Of a DNA stretch of 64,000 bases, positions 9,187-17,598 are shown in pieces (within the stretch, counting starts at the first letter, position 1; the number at the start of each line of letters is the position of its first letter). The translations under genes and the position numbers were made by a program. The stretch comes from JAHBNG01 sp039028975 (GTDB taxonomy: Bacteria > Chloroflexota > Anaerolineae > Caldilineales > Caldilineaceae): the NCBI GenBank assembly GCA_039028975.1, contig JBCCHB010000040.1:43167-107166 (forward strand). Reading direction: 5' to 3'. The notes below the pieces were generated by a model that saw only the letters and a program-made list of their open reading frames with translations, was not told the origin of the DNA and did no database searches.

Positions 9187-9328
9187 GTTGTCCTTGTTTA
9201 CAGGGCTGTGGAAAGGGTATCGAAGGGCTTAAGGAACTAGTCGCAATACCTTGCGCGTTCGCTTCCGGTGTATCCCAATCGAGTGAACAAGTTATTTAGT
9301 TCTTGTTTCCAAAAATAATGTCTACGCA

Positions 9329-9357
9329 AAAGGGCCACGGTTTAACCGTGGCCCTTT
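9329..9357. terminator. Bidirectional intrinsic terminator
   Basis: A 14-base inverted repeat, AAAGGGCCACGGTT / AACCGTGGCCCTTT, lies between the convergent secreted-protein gene and nuoN, with T-rich sequence on both exits. It can serve both transcripts. Confidence 0.85.
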
Positions 9358-9388
9358 GTACTTACAATTATTGATTCTATCAATGTCT

Positions 9389-10822
9389 TTACAAAAACCA
9401 ACCGCTCCACATCCCTGGGAAGACCCCAACGAGGATGGTCAAAATGGCGGTGATAGCGAGACCAATGTCCAATGCTGGCCAGTTTTGACGGCTGTTTGCT
9501 GTTGCTGGTGTGGGTTCTTCCAAATACATAGAGATGACGACTCGCATGTAGTAAACAAAGCCAACCACGCTGTTTAGCATGGCAATAATGGCTAAAGTGA
9601 CCCAGCCACCGCTAATGGCCGCTTTAAAGACAAAAAGCTTCCCGATAAACCCTGCCATAGGGGGAATCCCGCTGAGGCTGAACATAAAGATGGCCATGGC
9701 CGCAGCTAGCAGTGGCCAACGATTTGCCAAACCTGTTGCCCTCTCATGAAGTACGTCGCCCTCATCGGCCTGTTCAAGAATAATGATCACGGCGAAGGCA
9801 CCGATGTTCATAAAAGCGTACGTAAAGAGGTAGAAGAGAGCATGGGATGCACTCTCTAGCGTACCTGGTGCCATCCCAACAAGTACATAACCAGCATGGG
9901 CAATGCTTGAATAGGCCAGCATACGCTTTAGGCTCGTCTGGCGTAGGGCCGCAAAATTGCCCAACGTCATAGTAACAACTGCAAACCCAGCAATGGCCCA
10001 GCCAAGAGTCGGCTGCTGTGAGGGGAGTGCCACTATGACTATCCGAATAAAGGCAGCAAATGCCGCAGCTTTGGTCCCCACACTCATAAAGGCAGTGACG
10101 GGTGTTGGCGCACCTTGATAAACATCAGGCGTCCACATGTGGAAAGGAACCATACTGACCTTGAAGCCAAAACCAACCAATAACAAGGCCATGCCAGGAA
10201 GCATCAGCGAGGACTCTCCACCACTATTGGCGAGTGCCTCAGCAATGGCGTGATATTGGGTACTGCCTGTGGCACCATAAATCAACGCCGCGCCATAAAC
10301 AAAGAAGGAACTGGCAAATGCCCCCAACAGAAAATATTTCATGGCCGATTCAGAGCTTCGAGGGCTTTCTCGGTTGATTCCGCTTAAGATATAAAGAGAT
10401 AAAGAAAAGATCTCCAGCGCCAGAAATACGGTAATTAAATCCGTTGCCTTACCCATCATCATCATGCCAACGGCACAGAGCAGCAGCAACGCATAAAACT
10501 CACCAATCTTATCGCTGATGCGAGGAATGTAATCAGTGCTCAGTAAAATACCCAGTCCAGTCGCCGTTAGAATGATCAGATTAAGACCAATGGCGAAGTG
10601 GTCTGAAACAGCAGAACCCTGATAAGAAAGGTCTGGGTTATTCCACGCACCCATGGAGATAAGACCTGTTATGATGACACCGCCCAATGCGACCCAAGAC
10701 ATGCTTGCACGCATTCCTGGCCTTTCATCGCTAAACATATCAATAGTCATGACCAAGAGTGCAAAGAGTACCAGCCATATCTCTGGGCCAAGGACTTGAG
10801 TAAAATTGCCAAGTTCAGGCAT
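9389..10822 (-). CDS. nuoN: NADH-quinone oxidoreductase subunit N (cluster 1)
   Basis: Antiporter-like proton-pumping subunit of the complex I membrane arm. The 477-residue protein has about 14 membrane helices. It carries the conserved helix-5 glutamate in FLALEIFSLSLYIL and the helix-7 lysine in GFGFKVSMVPFHMWTPD, followed by the family stretch YQGAPTPVTAFM. The ATG at 10822 (MPELGNFTQ) has a GGAG eight bases upstream and is preferred to the TTG at 10837. It is the last gene of the nuo operon and ends at the shared terminator. Confidence 0.95.
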   Translation of the reverse strand: MPELGNFTQVLGPEIWLVLFALLVMTIDMFSDERPGMRASMSWVALGGVIITGLISMGAWNNPDLSYQGSAVSDHFAIGLNLIILTATGLGILLSTDYIPRISDKIGEFYALLLLCAVGMMMMGKATDLITVFLALEIFSLSLYILSGINRESPRSSESAMKYFLLGAFASSFFVYGAALIYGATGSTQYHAIAEALANSGGESSLMLPGMALLLVGFGFKVSMVPFHMWTPDVYQGAPTPVTAFMSVGTKAAAFAAFIRIVIVALPSQQPTLGWAIAGFAVVTMTLGNFAALRQTSLKRMLAYSSIAHAGYVLVGMAPGTLESASHALFYLFTYAFMNIGAFAVIIILEQADEGDVLHERATGLANRWPLLAAAMAIFMFSLSGIPPMAGFIGKLFVFKAAISGGWVTLAIIAMLNSVVGFVYYMRVVISMYLEEPTPATANSRQNWPALDIGLAITAILTILVGVFPGMWSGWFL

Positions 10823-10849
10823 ATGAATGCTCCACAATGCTGATTGAGG

Positions 10850-12391
10850 TTATTTTGTGCTGACTGTAAACGTATATTCGGTCGTTAAGTTAGCTGACTC
10901 GGATGCCGCGTGGGATTCAATTACAGCATTCTCTGTGTTTCCCAGCATAGCCGCAACCGACGGGCTAATTTTGTCTAAGAACAGGTTGGGGAACAGGCCA
11001 ATCACAAAGAAGAGTACAATCAGAGGAACGATCATGGCTAGTTCGTTCCGATTCAGATCGGCTAGGTTCTCTGCGCTATTGGCTTCATTTGTAATTGGAC
11101 CCTGGGCCATCTTGCGGAAAGCCACTAGGAGATACCAAGCTGCCAAAATGACACCCAGTGCACCAAAGGCCGCAAACCAAGGGTTTGTCGCCCACATCCC
11201 AAGCAAAATCGTAAATTCGCCAACAAATCCATTAAGACCCGGTAGCCCCGCGCTACTCATGGCAACAACCAGGAAAAGCGAAGTGAAGACGGGAACGCTG
11301 GCCCATAGACCACCAAAATCATCTAACATGCGAGTATGCCGCCGTTCATACAAGATACCTACCATCAAGAAGAGAGCACCTGTACTGAGGCCATGATTAA
11401 CCATCTGCAGGACAGCACCACTGATCCCCTGCTCATTAAGAGAGAAAATCCCTAACATGACGAATCCGAGGTGAGCGACTGAGCTATATGCAACCAGCGA
11501 TTTGATATCTTTTTGCACCAGCGCCACCAAGGCCCCGTAGATGATGCCGATAATAGCCAGGATCGCAATGATCCAACCATATTGGGCTGCTGCATCTGGG
11601 AAGAATGGAAGGATAAACCGAACATACCCATAGGTACCCATCTTCAAAAGGATACCGGCGAGAATTATCGAGCCTGCTGTAGGGGCTTGTACGTGGGCAT
11701 CCGGCAACCAAGTGTGGAACGGGAAGATAGGCACTTTAATTCCAAATCCAATAGCCATCGCAAAGAATGCCCAAACTTGGAGCCCCATGGGCAACAGGGT
11801 CTCTGCTTCTTGAAAGGCTACAACATCGACTGTTCCAGCCATGAACAGGACACCAAGGAGGGCCGATAAAATACCTGCCGAACCAGCCAATGTATACAGG
11901 AAGAACTTAATCGCCGCATACAGTCGATTATCCCCACCCCAGCGAGAAATCAAAAAGTACATTGGAATCAGGCTGGCTTCAAAGAAGAGGAAGAAAACGA
12001 CCATGTCCAGAGCCACGAAGACGCCCGTCATTGCAGACTGAAGACCTAACATGAGGACTAAGTAAGGCCCCACTTTGTCTGTGATATGTTGATTGCTAAA
12101 CGCAACAGCAATGGGCATCAAAAAGGTGGTTAACAGAACCAGCGGCATACTAATGCCATCGACACCCAGGTGGAAGTAGATATTGGCTTCGGGAATCCAG
12201 GCTGAATGCTGTACAAACTGCATCCCTGAATTTGTAGAATCCCAGCCAAACCACAGAACTAAGCTAACCAGAAAAGTCAGCAGCGTAGTACCCAATGCCA
12301 CATATTTCTTTCCGCTGTCCTGAGGTGTCATGAGAACAAAAAGCGCACCCACTAAGGGCAACAAAGTGATAGTCAATAAGATATAGTTCAT
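10850..12391 (-). CDS. nuoM: NADH-quinone oxidoreductase subunit M (cluster 1)
   Basis: Second antiporter-like pumping subunit of complex I, 513 residues with about 14 helices. Key features are the helix-5 glutamate in FFEASLIPMYFLIS, the helix-7 lysine in GFGIKVPIFPFHTWLPDAHV, and APTAGSIILAGILLKMG. The C-terminal 35 residues are a polar tail. The gene is 27 bases upstream of nuoN. It is separated from nuoL by a 305-base gap that holds a family B repeat. Confidence 0.96.
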   Translation of the reverse strand: MNYILLTITLLPLVGALFVLMTPQDSGKKYVALGTTLLTFLVSLVLWFGWDSTNSGMQFVQHSAWIPEANIYFHLGVDGISMPLVLLTTFLMPIAVAFSNQHITDKVGPYLVLMLGLQSAMTGVFVALDMVVFFLFFEASLIPMYFLISRWGGDNRLYAAIKFFLYTLAGSAGILSALLGVLFMAGTVDVVAFQEAETLLPMGLQVWAFFAMAIGFGIKVPIFPFHTWLPDAHVQAPTAGSIILAGILLKMGTYGYVRFILPFFPDAAAQYGWIIAILAIIGIIYGALVALVQKDIKSLVAYSSVAHLGFVMLGIFSLNEQGISGAVLQMVNHGLSTGALFLMVGILYERRHTRMLDDFGGLWASVPVFTSLFLVVAMSSAGLPGLNGFVGEFTILLGMWATNPWFAAFGALGVILAAWYLLVAFRKMAQGPITNEANSAENLADLNRNELAMIVPLIVLFFVIGLFPNLFLDKISPSVAAMLGNTENAVIESHAASESANLTTEYTFTVSTK

Positions 12392-12463
12392 AAGGAGAAT
12401 ATTTCTGATTGGTTAATATGACAGTTGGTTTACCGTGGTTAGGATCTCTTTGGGTCCTACTTC

Positions 12464-12548
12464 TATACTCAGCTCCGTTTGAAAACACGAGTTTGGTCGC
12501 CCTGGTAGAGCATCGGAAAACTCCTGTTTTCAAAACAACCGCAGTATA
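12464..12548 (+). repeat. Family B MITE-like repeat, copy 1 (85 bp)
   Basis: Complete copy. The left end is TATACTCAGCTCCGTTTGAA and the right end GTTTTCAAAACAACCGCAGT followed by ATA. The ends form an imperfect inverted repeat of 24 bases, with a core containing TTTGGTCGCC and ATCGGAAAACTCC. Other copies lie at 55332-55416 and 59074-59158, with a core-inverted copy at 39641-39727. This copy fills much of the 12392-12696 gap between nuoL and nuoM, where nothing else is seen. Confidence 0.85.
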
Positions 12549-12696
12549 GCTAGCTTCGACCTCATACCGATAAGTCGCAGGTGGTTGCTTGTCCTTGGTC
12601 ATTTGTCACGAAACACCCCAATGACCAAGGATAAATGACGAAAATTTGACATAAATGAAACGACTTTTCATTCCCAAGCCTTCTAGGCCAAAAAGT

Positions 12697-14592
12697 CTAT
12701 GCAAGCATAAAATAGGCAAGAATGATGACGGCACCAAGCAAGATACTTAACGCATAATTAGGAATCAGTCCTGTTTGTATCCGTCTTGCGTAATTGCCCA
12801 CAATCATTGTGCTACTACCTAAGAGATTCACAGCACCATCAATGCCCTTCTGATCCATGATATTCGCAAACCAGTTTGAGAGAGCTAGAAGAGGTGAGAC
12901 GATCAGCATCTGGTAGATCTCATCTACATACCATTTCTGCTCTGCCAATGGGGCAAGCGCTTGGAATGGCTTAAGTAAATTTGCCGCCCGCTCTTCTCCA
13001 CGATGGTAGTGTGCAAAGGCCAACATCGTGCCAAACGCCGCAATAAGAATACTTAAGATGGCCGCAATAAGCATGGTAACAACATCCAAATGATGATGGC
13101 CAATGGACGGCTCCAGCCAATTGTTCAATACAGGAAAGAACGGCAGATTAATGAATCCACCGATGAGGGCTAACACGGCCAAAATGCGTAAGGGGATAGT
13201 CATGGTAGCAGGGTTCTCATGGGCGCTTTCAAAGACATGTGCGTCCCTAGGGTTGCCATAAAAAGCTAGGTAGGCTGCCCGGAAGCTGTAAAATGCGGTC
13301 AAGAGGGCTGCCACCAGAGCAATAATGTATAGAAGCAAATCAGCGTCCAATACGGAAGCCTTGATCTCATCTTTAGACCAGAACCCGGCTAGAGGTGGAA
13401 TCCCAGCCAATGCAATTGCACCAACCGTAAACGTCCAGGAAGTGACAGGCATTTTTTCTCTCAGGCCGCCCATCTTACGAATATCTAACTCACCGTGGAG
13501 CGCATGCATAACGCTACCAGCCGCCAAGAAGAGAAGCGCTTTGAAAAAAGCATGGGTCATTAAGTGAAAGATGGCCGCTCCATAGGCACCCACACCCACA
13601 CCCATCATCATAAAGCCTAGTTGAGAGACCGTTGAGTATGCCAGAATCTTCTTTAAATCGGTCTGGGTTAGGGCAATTGTTGCCGCCAGTAGTGCTGTTA
13701 GACCACCGATCCATGCGGCCACCATTGGGGCAGAACCGAGGCCATATCCAGCCAAGTACCAAATCTCGTGAGTTCGAGCTATCATGTAAATGCCAGCCGT
13801 GACCATTGTAGCAGCATGAATCAATGCCGAAACAGGTGTGGGGCCAGCCATCGCATCAGGTAGCCAGACGTAAAGAGGAATTTGTGCGCTCTTACCGGTG
13901 GCTCCTAAAAGAAGTAGGAAGCAGATGAGATTAGCCACGCCAACGGATACCATACCTGGTTCATGAAAGTCATGGTTGACATCTACAAACGTCAGCGTAC
14001 CAACCGCCGTCCAAACGGCCATAATCGCCAAAATCATGCCAAAGTCACCGATGCGATTGACAATGAAGGCTTTCTTGCCACAATCTGCATACGAGCCGTA
14101 CGTATCATCTTCCTTATCGAAGTAGAAACCAATCAGCAGATAGGAGGCTAGCCCCACACCTTCCCAGCCCACAAACATGCCCAGGAAGTTGTTGCTGAGG
14201 ACCAGGATCAACATGGCGAAGATAAAGAAGTTCAGGTAGACGAAAAAGCGCTGGAAGCGTTCCTCGTGATCCATGTAACCTACTGCATAAATGTGGATGA
14301 GCGTACCCACACCGGTTACGATTAGGCACATGGTCACGCTCAGCGGATCAATGAGCAACCCGGCAGGTACGCTAAAGGATCCAATGGTAATCCAAGTCCA
14401 CAAGACACTCTCGACAGAGCGCTCGTGCGCAGGCAGCCTTAATAAGTCAACAAGTAATACGAGCGTAATCAGAAAAGAAGCGGCTACTGCCACTGAAGCA
14501 ATGCCGCCAATGATACGTCGATCAAAGCGATGACCAGCGAAAAGATTAATTATCGCGCCAGCAATCGGAAATAAGAGCAATAACCAGGCCAT
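12697..14592 (-). CDS. nuoL: NADH-quinone oxidoreductase subunit L (cluster 1)
   Basis: Distal antiporter-like pumping subunit with the long lateral helix at its C-terminus. About 631 residues from the ATG at 14592 (MAWLLLLFPIAGA). A TTG eight codons upstream is the alternative. Conserved residues include the helix-5 glutamate in FVGWEGVGLASYLLIGFYF, the lysine in GATGKSAQIPLYVWLPDAM, and GPTPVSALIHAATMVTAG. The stretch SVMHALHGELDIRKMGGL has the standard short loop, unlike the cluster 2 paralogue. It lies 83 bases downstream of nuoK. Confidence 0.96.
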   Translation of the reverse strand: MAWLLLLFPIAGAIINLFAGHRFDRRIIGGIASVAVAASFLITLVLLVDLLRLPAHERSVESVLWTWITIGSFSVPAGLLIDPLSVTMCLIVTGVGTLIHIYAVGYMDHEERFQRFFVYLNFFIFAMLILVLSNNFLGMFVGWEGVGLASYLLIGFYFDKEDDTYGSYADCGKKAFIVNRIGDFGMILAIMAVWTAVGTLTFVDVNHDFHEPGMVSVGVANLICFLLLLGATGKSAQIPLYVWLPDAMAGPTPVSALIHAATMVTAGIYMIARTHEIWYLAGYGLGSAPMVAAWIGGLTALLAATIALTQTDLKKILAYSTVSQLGFMMMGVGVGAYGAAIFHLMTHAFFKALLFLAAGSVMHALHGELDIRKMGGLREKMPVTSWTFTVGAIALAGIPPLAGFWSKDEIKASVLDADLLLYIIALVAALLTAFYSFRAAYLAFYGNPRDAHVFESAHENPATMTIPLRILAVLALIGGFINLPFFPVLNNWLEPSIGHHHLDVVTMLIAAILSILIAAFGTMLAFAHYHRGEERAANLLKPFQALAPLAEQKWYVDEIYQMLIVSPLLALSNWFANIMDQKGIDGAVNLLGSSTMIVGNYARRIQTGLIPNYALSILLGAVIILAYFMLA

Positions 14593-14675
14593 GTTTTCCA
14601 CTGGAATAATCTCCAAATCGTTTTCCGTAAAGGATGGGCATTAAATGTATGAACAACTTTCTTAATGTCTAGCCC

Positions 14676-14978
14676 TTACCACTTCATGATGTTGATTTCG
14701 TCGATATTTGTTGTCTTGGAATGGCGGGTATGGGCAATCAAAATTGCCAATCCTACTGCGACCTCTGCCGCAGCAACAGCCATAACCATAAAGACAAATA
14801 TCTGTCCATTTACATTATCCCACTGGCGACTAAATGCAATGAGCGTTAGGTTTACGCTATTGAGCATCAGCTCTACACACATAAAGATAATTAACGCGCT
14901 TCGTCGAGTTAGTACCCCAATGGCACCAATGGAGAAGAGAATCGCACTAAGAACTAGATAAGCACTGGTAGGAACCAC
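14676..14978 (-). CDS. nuoK: NADH-quinone oxidoreductase subunit K (cluster 1)
   Basis: Small three-helix subunit of the membrane arm. The GTG at 14978 (VVPTSAYLVLSA) gives exactly 100 residues, the family length, and has an AGGAAGG ribosome site just upstream. A longer frame to 15059 overlaps nuoJ and is rejected. The two conserved membrane glutamates are present in MCVELMLNSVN and AAAEVAVGLAI. It is 10 bases from the nuoJ stop, so the two are tightly coupled. Confidence 0.95.
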   Translation of the reverse strand: MVPTSAYLVLSAILFSIGAIGVLTRRSALIIFMCVELMLNSVNLTLIAFSRQWDNVNGQIFVFMVMAVAAAEVAVGLAILIAHTRHSKTTNIDEINIMKW

Positions 14979-14988
14979 GTTCGCCTTC

Positions 14989-15519
14989 CTATTTATTCGC
15001 AGCTTTATTCGCAACCTGAGATCGGCGAGCCAGGACGAGTGCACCCAGCAACGCCACAAGAATGAGTACAGCAGTCAATTCAAAGGGAAGAATGTACTCG
15101 GTGAATAGTGCTCTTCCCACAACTTCCGGCACACCACCCTGAAGAACGGAATTAGCAATTTCGTCCTCTCCAAATACACCAAATAACATACCAGCAATGC
15201 TGCCAAGCAAAACTACACCCAGCACAATACCCAAATAGGCTGTCCACTGCCTGGTGCCCCCACTTTCGGGTGTTGGTATCTCTTCTGAACCAATCAACAT
15301 GATCACGAAGAGGATGAGAATCACAATACCACCAGCATAAATAATTACTTGGATTGCAGCCAGAAATTGGGCCTCTAACGTAACATAGAGAACAGCCAAT
15401 GTAGCAAAGTTCGCCAATAAGAAAAGGGCACTATGCACAGGTTTCCGGCTGATGATCACCCCAATGGCGGCAGCAATGCTCAATGCTGCAAAGATTACAA
15501 AAAACGATGTTGCTAACAT
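14989..15519 (-). CDS. nuoJ: NADH-quinone oxidoreductase subunit J (cluster 1)
   Basis: Five-helix membrane-arm subunit. The ATG at 15519 (MLATSFFVIFAALS) with GGAG upstream gives 176 residues. The extra 20 codons up to 15579 are not family-like. The characteristic YAGGIVILILFVIMLIG helix (the pi-bulge region in known structures) and RKPVHSALFLLANF are present. It is separated from nuoI by 385 bases containing a large palindromic element. Confidence 0.94.
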   Translation of the reverse strand: MLATSFFVIFAALSIAAAIGVIISRKPVHSALFLLANFATLAVLYVTLEAQFLAAIQVIIYAGGIVILILFVIMLIGSEEIPTPESGGTRQWTAYLGIVLGVVLLGSIAGMLFGVFGEDEIANSVLQGGVPEVVGRALFTEYILPFELTAVLILVALLGALVLARRSQVANKAANK

Positions 15520-15689
15520 GTCAGTCTCCACTATAACGTATGCTGCACTCAATGCCTTGAAGTTAAGCGTTTTTAGCAAGAAATAAACAGTGTAGAGGCG
15601 GAACTAAGCACTGTTCGCTGATGACTATCCACTGACGACTGCGTACTACGCACTTCACGACATTGAACCTGCACTAACTAGTACAGCAA

Positions 15690-15859
15690 GGCGTAAGTCC
15701 TTATACAGATAGCGTGTTTGCCGTAGCCCGTCCTTACAGGGCGGGGCAGAAGGGTAGTCCAAGCGTCCCGCCCTACAAGGCTTGTCCTGAGCGGAGCCGA
15801 AGGGACGGGCTACAAGTGTCCCTATCAAATTCCCATCTATCTGTATAGTTATTTACGCC
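15690..15859. repeat. Family D palindromic element in the nuoI-nuoJ gap
   Basis: About 170 bases. The inverted ends are GGCGTAA plus TATACAGATAG on the left (15690-15712) and CTATCTGTATA plus TTACGCC on the right (15837-15859). Nested inside are GTAGCCCGTCC / GGACGGGCTAC and GGGCGGG / CCCGCCC. An inner CTTGTCCTGAGCGGAGCCGA stretch is of a kind often seen in dispersed repeats. The other bases of the 15520-15904 gap hold no gene that I can see. Confidence 0.8.
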
Positions 15860-15904
15860 CCCGTGTAGTAGCTTGCACAAAACAGTCTGAATAACCAGCC
15901 CGCA

Positions 15905-16375
15905 TTACTCAGGGCGAATAATCACGTTGGGTTCGCCAGGGTTGAGCAACTCATCCTTGGTCAGAATGAAATCCCGGCGATTGAAGTTGGCCATAGCAAA
16001 GTCATGCCCAAGGACAATGGCTTCGGTTGGGCATGCCTCTTCACAATCCCCACAAAAGACGCAACGCAAGAGGTTGATCTCGTAGGTTCGAGCGTAGCGC
16101 TCACCCGGTGACGTTGGATTTTCAGGATCATTCTCGGCCGCATCCACATAGATAGCCTCAGTAGGGCAGGCCGCCTCGCAGAGCATACAACCAATACAGC
16201 GCTCCATTCCATTATCATAGCGACGCAGCTCATGCTTACCACGAAAACGGGGGTAAACAGGCACTGAATCCCGGGGATACTCAACTGTAATTGGTTTCTG
16301 GGCTAGATGTTTTAGTGTAACACCCATGGCCTTGCCAATTTCATTCGCACCTTTAAGAAAACGCTCAAAAGGCAT
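15905..16375 (-). CDS. nuoI: NADH-quinone oxidoreductase subunit I (cluster 1)
   Basis: Ferredoxin-like subunit that carries two [4Fe-4S] clusters (N6a and N6b) and passes electrons from NuoG to NuoB. Both motifs are intact: CIGCMLCEAACPTEA and CVFCGDCEEACPTEA. The ATG at 16375 (MPFERFLKG) gives 156 residues, near the usual length. The 29-codon upstream extension comes from repetitive intergenic DNA and is rejected. It lies downstream of nuoH by 110 bases. Confidence 0.95.
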   Translation of the reverse strand: MPFERFLKGANEIGKAMGVTLKHLAQKPITVEYPRDSVPVYPRFRGKHELRRYDNGMERCIGCMLCEAACPTEAIYVDAAENDPENPTSPGERYARTYEINLLRCVFCGDCEEACPTEAIVLGHDFAMANFNRRDFILTKDELLNPGEPNVIIRPE

Positions 16376-16485
16376 AACTGTGTAATCCTTTAGTGAATGG
16401 TTGAAGAGTTGCAAGGTTGCAGAGTAAAAAAGTTGCAAAGGAATGCAGCCGCTAATTCCCAACTCTTACACTCTTCTACGCTAAT

Positions 16486-17472
16486 CTACTTAAATAAAAC
16501 TGTGAGAATCGCTGTAATAAACATATACGCCAAGCTTAATGGTAACAAAAATTTCCATGTAAAGCTCATCAGCTGATCATAGCGTGGGCGGCCCACACTA
16601 GCCCGAACCCACAGGAAGAGGAAGAGCATGACGATGACTTTCCCGGCCAAGACAAATGGTCCCAGGAAGGTTACATTCTGTAATATTCCAAAGGGAAGCT
16701 TCCAACCCCCAAAGAAGATTGTCACCATGATGGTGCTGAGCGTAATCATATTGATGTATTCAGCAATGAAAAATAGCGAGAATTTGAAGCCACCATATTC
16801 AGTCTGAAAGCCAGCAATCAACTCATTCTCTGTCTCTGGTAAGTCAAAGGGTGCACGGTTGGTCTCAGCCAAAACACAAATAAAGAAGAAAGGGAACATA
16901 AGCCAAAGCCAAATCCACTCCCATATAGGCCGAGAAGATTCGACCAGGGAGACCAAGCTGAAGCTGCCTGCCAACATCAAGACGCTCACTAAGAAGAGCC
17001 CCATAGGCAACTCATAGGAAATCATCTGTGCCGAAGAACGTAATGCCCCCAACAAGGAATAATTATTGTTACTGCTCCAACCAGCCAGAATCAGCCCGTA
17101 GCTCTCCACCCCTGCAATCGCCAATATCCACAGGAATCCGATATTCACATCGGCGATGGCTGGCGTTCCCTTGGCTACTGGGATTACAGCCCAAACACAA
17201 ATAGCCGGAATTAACGCTAGCATGGGTCCCAAAATGTAGACCACTTTATCGACATGGTTGGGAATCACTTCTTCTTTAAAAACTGCCTTGATCGCATCGG
17301 CTGCTGGCTGTAGTAGACCGAATGGTCCAGCACGATTGGGGCCATAACGTGTATGAAAACGGGCCAACAACTTGCGTTCAAACCACGTGAGATAAGCCGC
17401 CCCCGTCAAAACGACAAAGAGCATCACGAAAATTCTGATAAGCGGATAGACGACTAAATTCAGCCAATCCAT
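16486..17472 (-). CDS. nuoH: NADH-quinone oxidoreductase subunit H (cluster 1)
   Basis: Membrane subunit that forms part of the quinone chamber and links it to the pumping subunits. The 328-residue protein has about eight helices and the expected acidic motifs: TWFERKLLARFHTRYGPNR, LLQPAADAIK, GWSSNNNYSLLGALR, LAETNRAPFDLPETENELIAG, and FIAEYIN. The ribosome site AAGGA lies nine bases before the ATG. It is separated from nuoG by 126 bases that are mostly a family A repeat. Confidence 0.96.
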   Translation of the reverse strand: MDWLNLVVYPLIRIFVMLFVVLTGAAYLTWFERKLLARFHTRYGPNRAGPFGLLQPAADAIKAVFKEEVIPNHVDKVVYILGPMLALIPAICVWAVIPVAKGTPAIADVNIGFLWILAIAGVESYGLILAGWSSNNNYSLLGALRSSAQMISYELPMGLFLVSVLMLAGSFSLVSLVESSRPIWEWIWLWLMFPFFFICVLAETNRAPFDLPETENELIAGFQTEYGGFKFSLFFIAEYINMITLSTIMVTIFFGGWKLPFGILQNVTFLGPFVLAGKVIVMLFLFLWVRASVGRPRYDQLMSFTWKFLLPLSLAYMFITAILTVLFK

Positions 17473-17487
17473 GGCATCATATTCCTT

Positions 17488-17582
17488 CTACATTTCGCCA
17501 GAAAAGCCTTGTCCCGATTCTTAACTACTCCACTCGGAAAATTTCGGGAAGGGGGGACAGTCCTTTTCTGGCCATCTCTACT
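17488..17582 (+). repeat. Family A MITE-like repeat, copy 2
   Basis: The left end TTTCGCCAGAAAAGCCTTGT and right end CCTTTTCTGGCCATCTCTA match the other family A copies, with an internal ACTCGGAAAATTTCGGGA. It fills the gap between nuoH and nuoG. Confidence 0.8.
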
Positions 17583-17598
17583 GCTGTATGGACTGTTG

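Noticed and set aside
11513..11869. Plus-strand frame opposite nuoM, and similar frames opposite nuoL and nuoG
   Set aside because: They are shadows of strongly supported complex I genes.
14979..15059. Upstream extension of nuoK
   Set aside because: It lies inside nuoJ, and the GTG at 14978 with a good ribosome site gives the standard 100 residues.
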